Shown here in pieces: positions 47,280 to 55,007 of a stretch of DNA of 64,000 bases. Below the pieces are notes generated by a model. It was not told the DNA's origin. It did not search any database and was given only the letters and a program-made list of their open reading frames with translations. Made by a program: the position numbers and the translations under genes. The stretch comes from Paludibacteraceae bacterium (lineage in GTDB: Bacteria > Bacteroidota > Bacteroidia > Bacteroidales > Paludibacteraceae): positions 1-64,000 of the forward strand of contig JAFZKQ010000067.1 in the NCBI GenBank assembly GCA_017553575.1. The letters are read 5' to 3'. The first letter of the stretch is position 1. The number at the start of each line of letters is the position of its first letter.

Positions 47280-47374
47280 TATCTTTGTAAAAAGCATAAT
47301 TGCGAAGGAAATCCGTTGGATTTTTACGGATTCCCTTAATAGAGAAAAACAAATCCTAACCCGCTTCGGTTAGG
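47280..47374 (+). promoter_or_regulatory. promoter and two-hairpin leader of the SseB-like gene
   Basis: TATCTTTG at 47280-47287 is an exact -7 box. The roughly 100-nt leader that follows holds two stems: AATCCGT/ACGGATT (47310-47332) and CCTAACC/GGTTAGG (47355-47374). The second ends 20 nt before the ATG. The rest of the 345-nt gap back to 47049 shows no gene. Confidence 0.45.
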
Positions 47375-47393
47375 CTATAAAGGAACAAAAGAA

Positions 47394-48572
47394 ATGGGTA
47401 TTTTCAGTAATCTATTTAAAAAGAAAGAAACAACAACCGAGGACGTTCAAAAAGGAAAGAACGAATCGACTGAGAAAGAGGAAAAAATTGAAAGTCAAGG
47501 AGAGAACAACAATCCTACGTTAAATGAAGAGCCTAGCTCCGAAAACAACGTGACCGAAGAGAAACAAGTTCCCGTACAGGAACAAACTCCTACCCAAGAG
47601 ATCGACATTTGGGAGAGAGCCAAAAACTTGATTGAGGCAGAAGAACTATACGTCCTCCTATCCATCTCCAAAGCCAACATGCTGGAAGGGTTCAGTTTCC
47701 CTTATATCGGCAACTTGGGCGAAGGCAAATTGACGCTCTACCTCTTCTCTACGCTCGACTTGGCTAAACAATTCGTCTTGGGAAGCGACTACGAGGTGTT
47801 GGACGGCGTATACCCAATCGGAAAATTGGAGAAGAAAGACCAATTCAGCACCCTCATCAATACGCTCATCATCGCCAAGAAGATCATGAACGTCAGCCAT
47901 TTCGACATCGACGGAGTGGCCAGCTACGACATCGCTGAATTCCTTGAGAAAAACGAGATAAAAGAGTATCAAGTGAAAATCCACTTGACCAACCAAGAGG
48001 CAGAACAAGCCAAAGCCTCCAACGGACAGAACCCGCCTCAACTTCCAAGGCGATTCAACCCTATCCGAATCACCAACTTCCACAACCGCTTTGCGATTCC
48101 GGAAGAGCGTAGGAAGGAACTCAGCGACTCACTGTTCGTCAAAGAGGGACAAACCAGGGAAGAGTGCCTCAATACTTACGTAAATGGCCAAACGCTGACG
48201 GAGAACTGCTTCATGCTGACCATCCTCTTCCTCAGCTTCATGCCTCAAGCGGAGAAAGCAAAGAACGAAACCGACTTGAAATACTTCGCCGGTATCCGCC
48301 ACATGCTCTCCATGGTCATCTGGATGAAACTCAAGGCTGAAAAGAAACTCTACACATTGGTTGATCCTCAGACCAAGAAACCAATCATCCACAATGAAAG
48401 CATGTGCGTCCTCTATACGGACCGCTTCAAATACATCCAAGGCAACTGCGAATATAAGGAGTTGAACGGTTGCGAGGAGATCAAACAACACATTGCAGAG
48501 AACAACCTCAAATCAGTGGTGGTGGATGGCATAACAACGACTGCCGTCCTCGACGCAAACCTCTGCGTCTAA
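47394..48572 (+). CDS. hypothetical protein with SseB-like domain
   Basis: 392 residues. Starts MGIFSNLFKKKE, then a Glu/Asn/Gln-rich low-complexity linker to about residue 65. The region 72-190 (AEELYVLLSISK ... GEGKLTLYLFSTLDLAKQFV ... GVYPIGKL) resembles SseB-type domains. The C-terminal ~180 residues have no recognised motif. No signal or membrane segment, so cytoplasmic. It stands alone between its own promoter and terminator. Function unknown. Confidence 0.55.
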   Translation: MGIFSNLFKKKETTTEDVQKGKNESTEKEEKIESQGENNNPTLNEEPSSENNVTEEKQVPVQEQTPTQEIDIWERAKNLIEAEELYVLLSISKANMLEGFSFPYIGNLGEGKLTLYLFSTLDLAKQFVLGSDYEVLDGVYPIGKLEKKDQFSTLINTLIIAKKIMNVSHFDIDGVASYDIAEFLEKNEIKEYQVKIHLTNQEAEQAKASNGQNPPQLPRRFNPIRITNFHNRFAIPEERRKELSDSLFVKEGQTREECLNTYVNGQTLTENCFMLTILFLSFMPQAEKAKNETDLKYFAGIRHMLSMVIWMKLKAEKKLYTLVDPQTKKPIIHNESMCVLYTDRFKYIQGNCEYKELNGCEEIKQHIAENNLKSVVVDGITTTAVLDANLCV

Positions 48573-48593
48573 GCCACGGAGGATCCAACGGAC

Positions 48594-48635
48594 AAAGCCC
48601 ATTTGAAAGGAGAACCGCTCAAATGGGCTTTCTTT
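48594..48635 (+). terminator. terminator after the SseB-like gene
   Basis: A 13-bp stem (AAAGCCCATTTGA / TCAAATGGGCTTT) with a 12-nt loop is followed by T-rich sequence. Confidence 0.85.
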
Positions 48636-48747
48636 AATTCTGATTAACAAGTTGTTCCATAGAGACGGATTTTTGACAAAGCGGACGAAAAGTAACCTTT
48701 CTTGCCCCTGAAATCGTAAATTGCAAATGGTCAAATAGTAAATACAC

Positions 48748-49755
48748 ATGGCTGTAAAACACTCCAACATACCCATATTCATCCCTGAATTGGCTTGCCC
48801 CCATCAATGTATTTTCTGCAACCAGGCAAAAATCAGCGGGCAACTGCAAATCCCGCAACCGCAAGAGGTTCCACACATCATCGAAACCCACCTCGCCACC
48901 ATGAACGACGGACGGGAGATTGAGGTGGCCTTCTTCGGAGGCTCCTTCACGGGCATTCCGCTCAACCTACAGGAGCAATACCTCGCCCAGGCTTATGCCT
49001 ACTTGCAACAAGGTAGAATCCATGGCATACGGCTCTCTACCCGCCCCGACTACATCAACAAGGAGGTGATCGAACTGCTGAAACGTTACGGAGTCACCAC
49101 CATCGAGCTGGGGGCGCAATCAACCAACGACGACGTTCTCTTGGCTTCGGGAAGAGGCCACAAAAGCGAGGCCATCCGATCTGCAAGCCGACAAATTTTG
49201 GACAACGGATTCCACCTCGGACTCCAGATGATGATCGGACTCCCCCACGACACCTACGAGCGCTCCAGCCAAACAGTGGACGACATCATCGCACTCGGTG
49301 CCGACAACACTCGCATCTATCCGACCCTTGTAATCAAAGGCACGAAACTCGCCGAACTCTACGAATCAGGACGTTACCAACCGCTCAGCCTCGACGAAGC
49401 CGTCCGTTGGGCCAAAGATTTCTATCTGCGCTTCGAGTCGAAAGGCGTGAACATCCTCCGCGTCGGACTGCATGCCTCGGAAGAGTTGAGCCCGGACAAG
49501 TCCCTTTTGGCCGGTCCCTACCATAAATCGTTCAAGGAACTGATGATGACCGAAATATGGAGCGACATCCTCCATAAAGAACTGCGCGACAAGCAGAACG
49601 AGCAACTCACCTTAGAGATCCATCCGTCCCAGATCAACTACGCATGGGGCTATGCAGGGAAAAACAAAGGTTGGTTCGAGGAGAAGGGGTTGGAGATTAA
49701 AATCATCGGAAAAGAAACAGCAGGAAAATATGAAGTCAAAATTAGCCGTCGTTGA
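48748..49755 (+). CDS. radical SAM protein (Elp3/HemN-like)
   Basis: 335 residues. The CxxxCxxC iron-sulfur motif is Cys17, Cys21 and Cys24 in ELACPHQCIFCNQ. AFFGGSFTGIP and LSTRPDYI follow, as in Elp3-type radical SAM proteins, and LGLQMMIGLPHDTYERS matches the SAM-binding barrel. There is no acetyltransferase domain, so it is not Elp3 itself. It is similar to the YhcC/HemN-like group of uncertain substrate. It overlaps the DUF6873 gene by 26 nt, so the two are coupled. Confidence 0.82.
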   Translation: MAVKHSNIPIFIPELACPHQCIFCNQAKISGQLQIPQPQEVPHIIETHLATMNDGREIEVAFFGGSFTGIPLNLQEQYLAQAYAYLQQGRIHGIRLSTRPDYINKEVIELLKRYGVTTIELGAQSTNDDVLLASGRGHKSEAIRSASRQILDNGFHLGLQMMIGLPHDTYERSSQTVDDIIALGADNTRIYPTLVIKGTKLAELYESGRYQPLSLDEAVRWAKDFYLRFESKGVNILRVGLHASEELSPDKSLLAGPYHKSFKELMMTEIWSDILHKELRDKQNEQLTLEIHPSQINYAWGYAGKNKGWFEEKGLEIKIIGKETAGKYEVKISRR

Positions 49756-50431
49756 TGCCCGATGCGGGAAGGAAATCCTTGATAGATTAGCCCTTTTCGC
49801 CGAAGAAGTACACCCGTTCCAGACAGAAGGCATCACCTACGAGTCCATCTCCTGCCATCCCGACATCTTCCTCTACCAAGACCCACAAACCATCATCGTC
49901 GCTCCCAACGCACCTCAAGAACTGTTTAAAAAGCTGAATCAATTGAATATCAGCCACAAGATAGGCACCTCGGAAGTCGGCAGCCTGCTGAACAACTCCT
50001 GCTACTACAACTGCGTGGCGACCCAACACCATCTCTTCCACCGGGAGAATTTCACAGACCCGTTGATTCGGGAAGCGAACCAAGGGAAAGTGTTCGTCGC
50101 CCTTCCGCAAAGCTACACCCGTTGCTCCCTGCTCGCCCTGAACGACCACGCCTTCGCCACCTCGGACAGAGGCATTGAAAAGCAACTAAACCTACACGGA
50201 TTCGAGACCTTCTTCTTCACCCCCGAGGAGATTAAAATTGCCGTACACCGTTACGGATTTCTAGGGGGAACCTGCGGAAAATGGGAAGAGAAAATCCTCT
50301 TTTTAGGCAATCCCCTCACCCACCCCGACGGAGCTGGGCTCTGCCATTTCATCGAAAAAAACGGATTGGAGGTGGTCTCCCTCTGCAACGGGAACCTTTA
50401 CGACGGAGGAGGAATCTTCTTTCTGCCCTAA
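49730..50431 (+). CDS. DUF6873-family protein
   Basis: 233 residues from ATG 49730 (MKSKLAVVDARCGKE). The C-terminal half matches what I recall of DUF6873 (GME fold): ATSDRGIEKQLNLHGFETFF, then YGFLGGTCGKW, LFLGNPLTHPDG and GGIFFL. This fold is shared with arginine deiminase-like enzymes, but catalytic residues are not clear to me. Translational overlap with the radical SAM gene suggests a shared pathway. Confidence 0.65.
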   Translation: MKSKLAVVDARCGKEILDRLALFAEEVHPFQTEGITYESISCHPDIFLYQDPQTIIVAPNAPQELFKKLNQLNISHKIGTSEVGSLLNNSCYYNCVATQHHLFHRENFTDPLIREANQGKVFVALPQSYTRCSLLALNDHAFATSDRGIEKQLNLHGFETFFFTPEEIKIAVHRYGFLGGTCGKWEEKILFLGNPLTHPDGAGLCHFIEKNGLEVVSLCNGNLYDGGGIFFLP

Positions 50432-50779
50432 AAAACAAGACAGAGCGTCAGAAAAACTGACAAAAACATACGCAAATAAGACAATCCGTCAGAATTTCGA
50501 CTGTCAGAAACGCACCAATCGATAATGCGGACAATCACACTCCCTTTCACAAAAGAAATTATCCAATTGATTTTCAAAAACCTTCCGCATCCGACCCAAA
50601 ACGGCCTCTTTTCCCTCAAAAAAATCACCCTAAAATTTAACAACGAACACCCTAAATTGGTCTACTATTTGCACAAACCCAAGTGAGCTGTCCAGCTATA
50701 TTTTGTAACCGAACGACTCATATTAATAAAAAAGACGTGAATAACGCCATTGTCTAATTTATTTTTAGGAGGATTTATT
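50432..50779. other. 348-nt gap before the first tiny basic gene
   Basis: No gene. Just after the DUF6873 stop, the motif GTCAG recurs with its inverse CTGAC (50449-50510), making short hairpins that may end the preceding transcript. The rest is AT-rich and leads to a strong ribosome-binding site at 50767-50772. Confidence 0.35.
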
Positions 50780-50896
50780 ATGAAAGGTTCAGACGTTAAA
50801 AAGCCAAAGAAAAACGACAAGAAGGCAGGTCACCACACGCACATTCCTGCGTATGAGTTGAAAGAGGAAAACGAACTCGCAGCAAAGAAGAAATAG
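50780..50896 (+). CDS. tiny basic protein 1 (38 residues)
   Basis: AGGAGG lies 7 nt before the ATG, a near-perfect Shine-Dalgarno sequence, which is unusual because Bacteroidetes genes rarely use one. The protein starts MKGSDVKKPKKNDKKAGHH and continues with THIPAYELKEENE, ending AAKKK. It is about one third lysine, and has no hydrophobic segment. A terminator follows at 51020. It is clearly related to the second tiny protein at 51139 (KKPK..., HxPAYxxxE..., poly-Lys end). Function unknown; an abundant nucleic-acid- or ribosome-associated peptide is possible. Confidence 0.65.
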   Translation: MKGSDVKKPKKNDKKAGHHTHIPAYELKEENELAAKKK

Positions 50897-51019
50897 CGGA
50901 GAACCGCTCCTTCTACGAGATTCCACAAATCAGACCCAATTTATTAGTTACTTCGAAGCACGCCATCATCCCCATGGTACGTATGGCTGTTTTTCCTTTG
51001 GGCTGAGACAGAGATCAAA

Positions 51020-51066
51020 CAAAAGCAGGGATAAACTTCAACTCTTTATCCCTACTTTTGATTTTT
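51020..51066 (+). terminator. terminator after tiny protein 1
   Basis: A 16-bp stem with one mismatch (CAAAAGCAGGGATAAA / TTTATCCCTACTTTTG, 9-nt loop) is followed by ATTTTT. Confidence 0.85.
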
Positions 51067-51138
51067 CAGGAACAACAAAAACAAGAAAGGGCGACAAGTT
51101 ATTCGCCTGATCACTAACAAAATAAGGAGGATTTTATC

Positions 51139-51252
51139 ATGGGAGCAGCAGGAAACAAAAAACCCAAAGGATCTAAAACAGCAAAACATGCACCAGCTTA
51201 TGCCATAGAAGAGGCAAAACACGAGGTGACAAACAACAAGAAAAAGAAATGA
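51139..51252 (+). CDS. tiny basic protein 2 (37 residues)
   Basis: AAGGAGG precedes the ATG by 9 nt. The protein begins MGAAGNKKPKGSKTAKHAP and continues AYAIEEAKHE, ending NNKKKK. It shares order and spacing of KKPK, H(I)PAY, an acidic helix and a lysine tail with the 38-residue protein 243 nt upstream. Its own terminator follows at 51275. Two separately terminated copies with conserved features support both being real genes. Confidence 0.65.
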   Translation: MGAAGNKKPKGSKTAKHAPAYAIEEAKHEVTNNKKKK

Positions 51253-51274
51253 AAATTACAACTCATTTCTATGG

Positions 51275-51308
51275 AGGGAAGTATCGAAAGATATTTCCCT
51301 TCTTTTTT
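51275..51308 (+). terminator. terminator after tiny protein 2
   Basis: GGGAAGTATC / GATATTTCCC with a GAAA loop, then CTTCTTTTTT. Confidence 0.8.
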
Positions 51309-51324
51309 ATGGTGGGTTCTACAA

Positions 51325-51510
51325 AATCACTCAAGTCTCGCAAGTGATTTTAAATCAAACATATATCGCACGTCGTTAGCCCCAAATGGGCGTCCCATTA
51401 CAGGCAGGGGGGTAAACCCCTGTGTGAAACGTACCAAACAGTATTGGAACCCCAAACAGTCCCAAGAACGAGCCGTTCCGGAGAGCCAACCCATGCCCCG
51501 CCACACACTT
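51325..51510 (+). repeat. multi-hairpin intergenic repeat, copy 2
   Basis: Begins with AAATCACT/AGTGATTT arms (51325-51351), followed by AGGCAGGGGGG...CCCCTGT. The block 51413-51456 (ACCCCTGTGTGAAACGTACC ... TTGGAACCCC) matches the minus strand of 45928-45970 at roughly four in five positions. No gene lies in 51309-51665. Confidence 0.6.
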
Positions 51511-51567
51511 CGATATAGGGCTAAAGGAGAGTTCAAAAATTCCCCTGTTTTTTTTCGTTTAATCACA

Positions 51568-51575
51568 TATATTTG
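51568..51575 (+). promoter_or_regulatory. -7 element for the dksA-like gene
   Basis: TATATTTG is an exact match to the -7 consensus, about 90 nt before the start codon. No clear -33 TTG. Confidence 0.45.
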
Positions 51576-51665
51576 ACTATTTTCGCAAGCGGAAAGAGAA
51601 TAGAATATTTTCACATCTAAACAAAGTGTTGAAAAACTTATTTTCGGGAACCTAATTTAATACTT

Positions 51666-52046
51666 ATGACAGAAAAAACTAGATATTCGGATGCCGAACT
51701 TGAAGAGTTCAGGGCCATCATACTTGAAAAGTTAGAAGTGGCACAGAGGGACTATGAGCTTTTGAAAGCAAGTCTGACCAACATGGATGGAAATGACATC
51801 AGCGACACATCCCCAACATTCAAAGTATTGGAGGAAGGCGCAACAACCATGACGAAGGAAGAGGCTGGCCGATTGGCTCAAAGACAAATGAAATTCATCC
51901 AACACCTACAATCAGCCCTCATACGCATAGAAAACAAGACTTACGGAATCTGCAGGGAGACCGGCAAATTGATTCCGAAGGAACGCCTCAGAGTTGTACC
52001 TCACGCAACCCTCTGTATCGACGCAAAAAAACAAGGCGTTAAGTAA
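51666..52046 (+). CDS. DksA/TraR-family RNA-polymerase-binding protein
   Basis: 126 residues. A long coiled coil (about 10-85) carries the tip region with DISDTSP. The C-terminal finger YGICRETGKLIP ... PHATLCIDAKK keeps two of the four zinc cysteines (CxxT and CxxA), so zinc binding is probably lost, as in several Bacteroidetes homologues. The family binds the secondary channel of RNA polymerase and adjusts transcription with ppGpp. It is followed by lspA, with which it is normally found next to ileS. Confidence 0.85.
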   Translation: MTEKTRYSDAELEEFRAIILEKLEVAQRDYELLKASLTNMDGNDISDTSPTFKVLEEGATTMTKEEAGRLAQRQMKFIQHLQSALIRIENKTYGICRETGKLIPKERLRVVPHATLCIDAKKQGVK

Positions 52047-52086
52047 ATAAAATATAGGCTTCCTCTCAGAAGTGCTTCACTATTTT

Positions 52087-52116
52087 TTGAAATATGAATC
52101 GGCAGATGTATCTTTG
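52087..52116 (+). promoter_or_regulatory. lspA promoter inside the dksA terminator
   Basis: TTG at 52087-52089, a 19-nt spacer and TATCTTTG at 52109-52116 form a consensus promoter. The -7 box lies in the loop of the dksA terminator hairpin. Transcription would start near 52123, 16 nt before the lspA ATG. Confidence 0.65.
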
Positions 52117-52135
52117 CAACTGCCGATTTTTTTAT
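52097..52135 (+). terminator. terminator of the dksA-like gene
   Basis: A 9-bp stem AATCGGCAG / CTGCCGATT with a 14-nt loop, followed by seven T. Confidence 0.8.
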
Positions 52136-52138
52136 ATT

Positions 52139-52873
52139 ATGACAAAAGACAATACAAGCATAGCGACCGATGTCGCATCCCCTCTATCTCTCGCCCAAAA
52201 GATTAAACTTTGGGCAAATACACACAAAGCAATTGTGGCAACCGCCGTCGCCCTCTTCATCCTTATTTTTGACCAAGTGGTCAAAATCTGGATCAAAACG
52301 CACTTCATGCTCGGAGAGAGCTACCAAGTCACCTCTTGGTTCCACATCACCTTCGTCGAAAACAATGGAATGGCATTCGGAATCGAATTCTTCGACAAGA
52401 TTTTCCTTTCCGTCTTCCGAATCATAGCCGTCTTTGCTTTGTTCTACTATCTGGTCCAGACCATCAAAAAGAATCTGCAGCTGAGCTACATCATCTGCAT
52501 CTCCCTATTGGCCGCAGGTGCCCTTGGCAACATCATCGACTGCGTCTTCTACGGGAAGATTTTCGACCTGAGCAACGGCCAAGTGGCTACGTTCCTGCCC
52601 GAAAATGGAGGCTACGCTCCTTTCCTCTACGGAAGGGTGGTCGACATGCTCCAGTTTCCTCTCTTTGACTTCTATTGGCCCGAATGGATGCCTTTCATAG
52701 GAGGCAACCACTTCACCTTCTTCGATCCGATCTTTAACATCGCAGATTCGGCCATCACCGTATCCGTCTTCTTGATCGCGCTGTTCCAAAGGAAAGTGCT
52801 GCTAACCGAGTTCTCGGAGAAAGAGGAGAAGGAGGAAGAGTCCCAACCAAGCGAAAACTTGGCAAAAGAATAG
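52139..52873 (+). CDS. lspA: lipoprotein signal peptidase (signal peptidase II)
   Basis: 244 residues from ATG 52139, chosen because 52094 would start before the promoter. The inner-membrane aspartyl protease removes signal peptides from prolipoproteins. Four membrane segments; VENNGMAFG is the conserved N-x-G-x-A/F-x-G region. The catalytic aspartates lie in GNIIDCVFYG and FNIADSAI, and YGRVVDML precedes the last part. It is longer than the E. coli enzyme because of an insertion before the third conserved region (about residues 140-185) and an acidic tail, as in other Bacteroidetes. Needed for the many lipoproteins in this window. Confidence 0.93.
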   Translation: MTKDNTSIATDVASPLSLAQKIKLWANTHKAIVATAVALFILIFDQVVKIWIKTHFMLGESYQVTSWFHITFVENNGMAFGIEFFDKIFLSVFRIIAVFALFYYLVQTIKKNLQLSYIICISLLAAGALGNIIDCVFYGKIFDLSNGQVATFLPENGGYAPFLYGRVVDMLQFPLFDFYWPEWMPFIGGNHFTFFDPIFNIADSAITVSVFLIALFQRKVLLTEFSEKEEKEEESQPSENLAKE

Positions 52874-52936
52874 CCTTTCGAGGGGCGCAACCCATCGAAG
52901 AGTATCAGATTATTAACCGCAGAAAAAACAAGAGAT

Positions 52937-53278
52937 ATGAACCGTTTCTTCTCAAAAACAAGCTATTGGCTGGTCATCGGATTGTTAGCATGCCTAACTT
53001 CGTGCAAAGTAGACAAGGGCAAACCCATCATCGGGAAAGAGAAAATGGTAGAGATCATCTACGACTACTACATCACGGAGGGAACCCTCGACGTGAGCAC
53101 CATACCGGCAGACCACAAACGCCACTACTACTATTGCCATATCTTGGAGAAGCACGGAGTCACAGAAGCTGAATTCGACTCGGCCCTTGTATGGTACAGC
53201 AGAAACACCGATGATTTCGCCGAAGTTCACGGCCTCGTGGTGAATAAACTGAAAGAGGAGCAGAGCAAACTGAAATAG
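52937..53278 (+). CDS. DUF4296 lipoprotein
   Basis: 113 residues with a lipobox ending at Cys23 (LACLTSC), followed by KVDKGKPIIGKEKMVEIIYDYYITEG in overlapping parts, which is the DUF4296 signature, then HYYYCHILEKHGVTEAEFDSAL. It follows lspA by 63 nt, as it does in many Bacteroidales. Function unknown. Confidence 0.8.
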   Translation: MNRFFSKTSYWLVIGLLACLTSCKVDKGKPIIGKEKMVEIIYDYYITEGTLDVSTIPADHKRHYYYCHILEKHGVTEAEFDSALVWYSRNTDDFAEVHGLVVNKLKEEQSKLK

Positions 53279-53287
53279 GAGAACTCC

Positions 53288-53629
53288 ATGAAAACAGCGG
53301 CCCTGCTATTATACTGCTCACCCCAAAGAATCATCCAGAACGGAATCATAGAAACGGATGCCCAAGGAATCGTCCTAAGGATAGGTAGCCTAAGCCAATA
53401 CGACAACGAGCCCCACAGCACCACCTTCCTCAACGGCATCCTACTACCCTTTGCGCCCGACACGGAACAAATCATACAAGAAGGGCTGAAAAAAGCCTTA
53501 GAAAGAGAATTCGAGGCATCTCAGGCGGAGATAAAAGAGGGGAAATGCCTTTCCCTCTGGCTACTAAGCGGGGATAGCCTCTTCCAGAAAGAAATCCAGC
53601 CGCCCCTGAGCGTCACTCGCCTGTTGTAA
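53288..53629 (+). CDS. short remnant of an amidohydrolase-like protein
   Basis: 113 residues. The first ~55 (RIIQNGIIETDAQGIVLRIG ... FLNGILLPFAP) look like the N-terminal beta-sandwich of an amidohydrolase. In other Bacteroidales a full-length amidohydrolase occupies this place. The metal-binding HxH barrel is absent: the chain jumps to a helix and a short end (LWLLSGDSLF). It is intact as a frame and begins 9 nt after DUF4296, so it may be a shortened but still translated gene. Confidence 0.5.
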   Translation: MKTAALLLYCSPQRIIQNGIIETDAQGIVLRIGSLSQYDNEPHSTTFLNGILLPFAPDTEQIIQEGLKKALEREFEASQAEIKEGKCLSLWLLSGDSLFQKEIQPPLSVTRLL

Positions 53630-53640
53630 AAAATTGGAAA

Positions 53641-54399
53641 TCAGATAATATAATGCGTCACCAAGGAGTCCAAAGCCTCCTTGATGGTCTTGGTATGGGT
53701 CTTCTGCATAATCTGCCTCTTATAATAGGATATGGTGTCTTTTGAGACGCAAAGGGAGTCTGCAATGTGCTTGTCCTGCGTTCCACGATAAATCTCAATC
53801 GCCGCAAGTTTCTCCTTATCCGACAAGACAATTGGAGCCTGCTCGATCCATTGATCCTTTTCCAAGGAATAGGCAAACGTTTTGTTTTTGTTACGCAACG
53901 TATAAAAGACTCCCCCAATCTCATTCGAAGAGGAATAATTAAGGCACGAGATGGAAAGCCACAACCGCCCATCCTCCATATATTTCAGCGGTGCCATCCG
54001 ACGATACACGACTATCTTCCTACCATCCTTTCGGTAAAAGGGAAAATGGTAGATGGCCGCGGCATGCGCCTTGTCCTCCATGCTCAAACTATTAAAGGCG
54101 TCCATAAGGACTCCTGCTATACGGATATGGACAGGCAAATCCTCTGGGGGAAAAATCTTTCGATAAAAACCCTCTCCCATCTCGTCCACCTCCTCTTTCG
54201 AATAGCCACAGAAACGGCAAAAGGCCTCAGACATGAACAACAGCCTGTTCTGATAGTAATCCGTGATATAAGAATTGAGAGGCTCGATATCGCTCAATTT
54301 ATCCAAAAGGTTTTCAAATTCCCCCAATGAGCTATAATCGAGTTCGTCCAGATTAAGATGGACACCCTTGACTTTGTATTGACCTTCTCCTATTTGCAT
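53641..54399 (-). CDS. PAS-LuxR type transcriptional regulator
   Basis: 252 residues from ATG 54399 (MQIGEGQYKVKG). In-frame ATGs also exist at 54450 and 54537, but the extra N-terminal residues look non-coding. A PAS-like region spans about 35-170 (LFMSEAFCRFCGYSKEEVDEM; PFYRKDGRKIVVYRR). The LuxR helix-turn-helix is at the C-terminus (LSDKEKLAAIEIYRG ... HIADSLCVSKDTISYYKRQI). No signal or membrane segment. It converges on the amidohydrolase fragment. Targets unknown. Confidence 0.75.
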   Translation of the reverse strand: MQIGEGQYKVKGVHLNLDELDYSSLGEFENLLDKLSDIEPLNSYITDYYQNRLLFMSEAFCRFCGYSKEEVDEMGEGFYRKIFPPEDLPVHIRIAGVLMDAFNSLSMEDKAHAAAIYHFPFYRKDGRKIVVYRRMAPLKYMEDGRLWLSISCLNYSSSNEIGGVFYTLRNKNKTFAYSLEKDQWIEQAPIVLSDKEKLAAIEIYRGTQDKHIADSLCVSKDTISYYKRQIMQKTHTKTIKEALDSLVTHYII

Positions 54400-54970
54400 C
54401 GCTAAAATAGTTCGTTTTTTTGTTCCGGTGACTTGAAAATCACCACTCATTAAAAAATGGGATTGTACGATTCTCAGCAATCCTCTCCTACTTCTGTCGG
54501 CAGATAAACGACAGAAAAATCTTTTTTGCCGATTCATTCACAATCAATAGGGATGGACCTCTTCAACAAACTCTCCAAAATCAAATCATAGTCCTCGCCA
54601 TAGATTGAATAGCTCTTTGTAGCCAAAGCTATCCAACACAAATATAACTAAATTCGGAAAAACAGAACGAATCCTCACAATTTTTTACGAAAATATTTTG
54701 ATGCGGTTGATTATAGAAAGCCTTGGAGAGACGAGTGTAGAGCCGTCAAAACGCCCTCAAAACTCACGAAATCGAGCGTCCCCTGTTTTGGGAAACTTAA
54801 ATACGGAAATATATTTGACATAAATCATCCACATAACAGATTATCTTTCAGCAGACAGCAAAACAGAACTTCCGGCAAGCCTTAAACATTAGGCCAAACT
54901 CCCCACAAAATCGACAGACAAAATTCACCTCGAAAAATGCCTTCCAAATCATTTCTACAAATTATTGTAG
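54400..54970. other. AT-rich gap upstream of the LuxR gene
   Basis: No supported gene on either strand apart from possible alternative starts of the LuxR gene (to 54537). The right end carries the promoter of the proposed small RNA. Confidence 0.4.
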
Positions 54971-55001
54971 TTGAAACATTGAAAAATTCTTCTTAATATT
55001 G
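54971..55001 (+). promoter_or_regulatory. promoter of the proposed small RNA
   Basis: TTG at 54971-54973, a 20-nt spacer and TAATATTG at 54994-55001, one base off the -7 consensus. Confidence 0.45.
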
Positions 55002-55007
55002 CAATAC

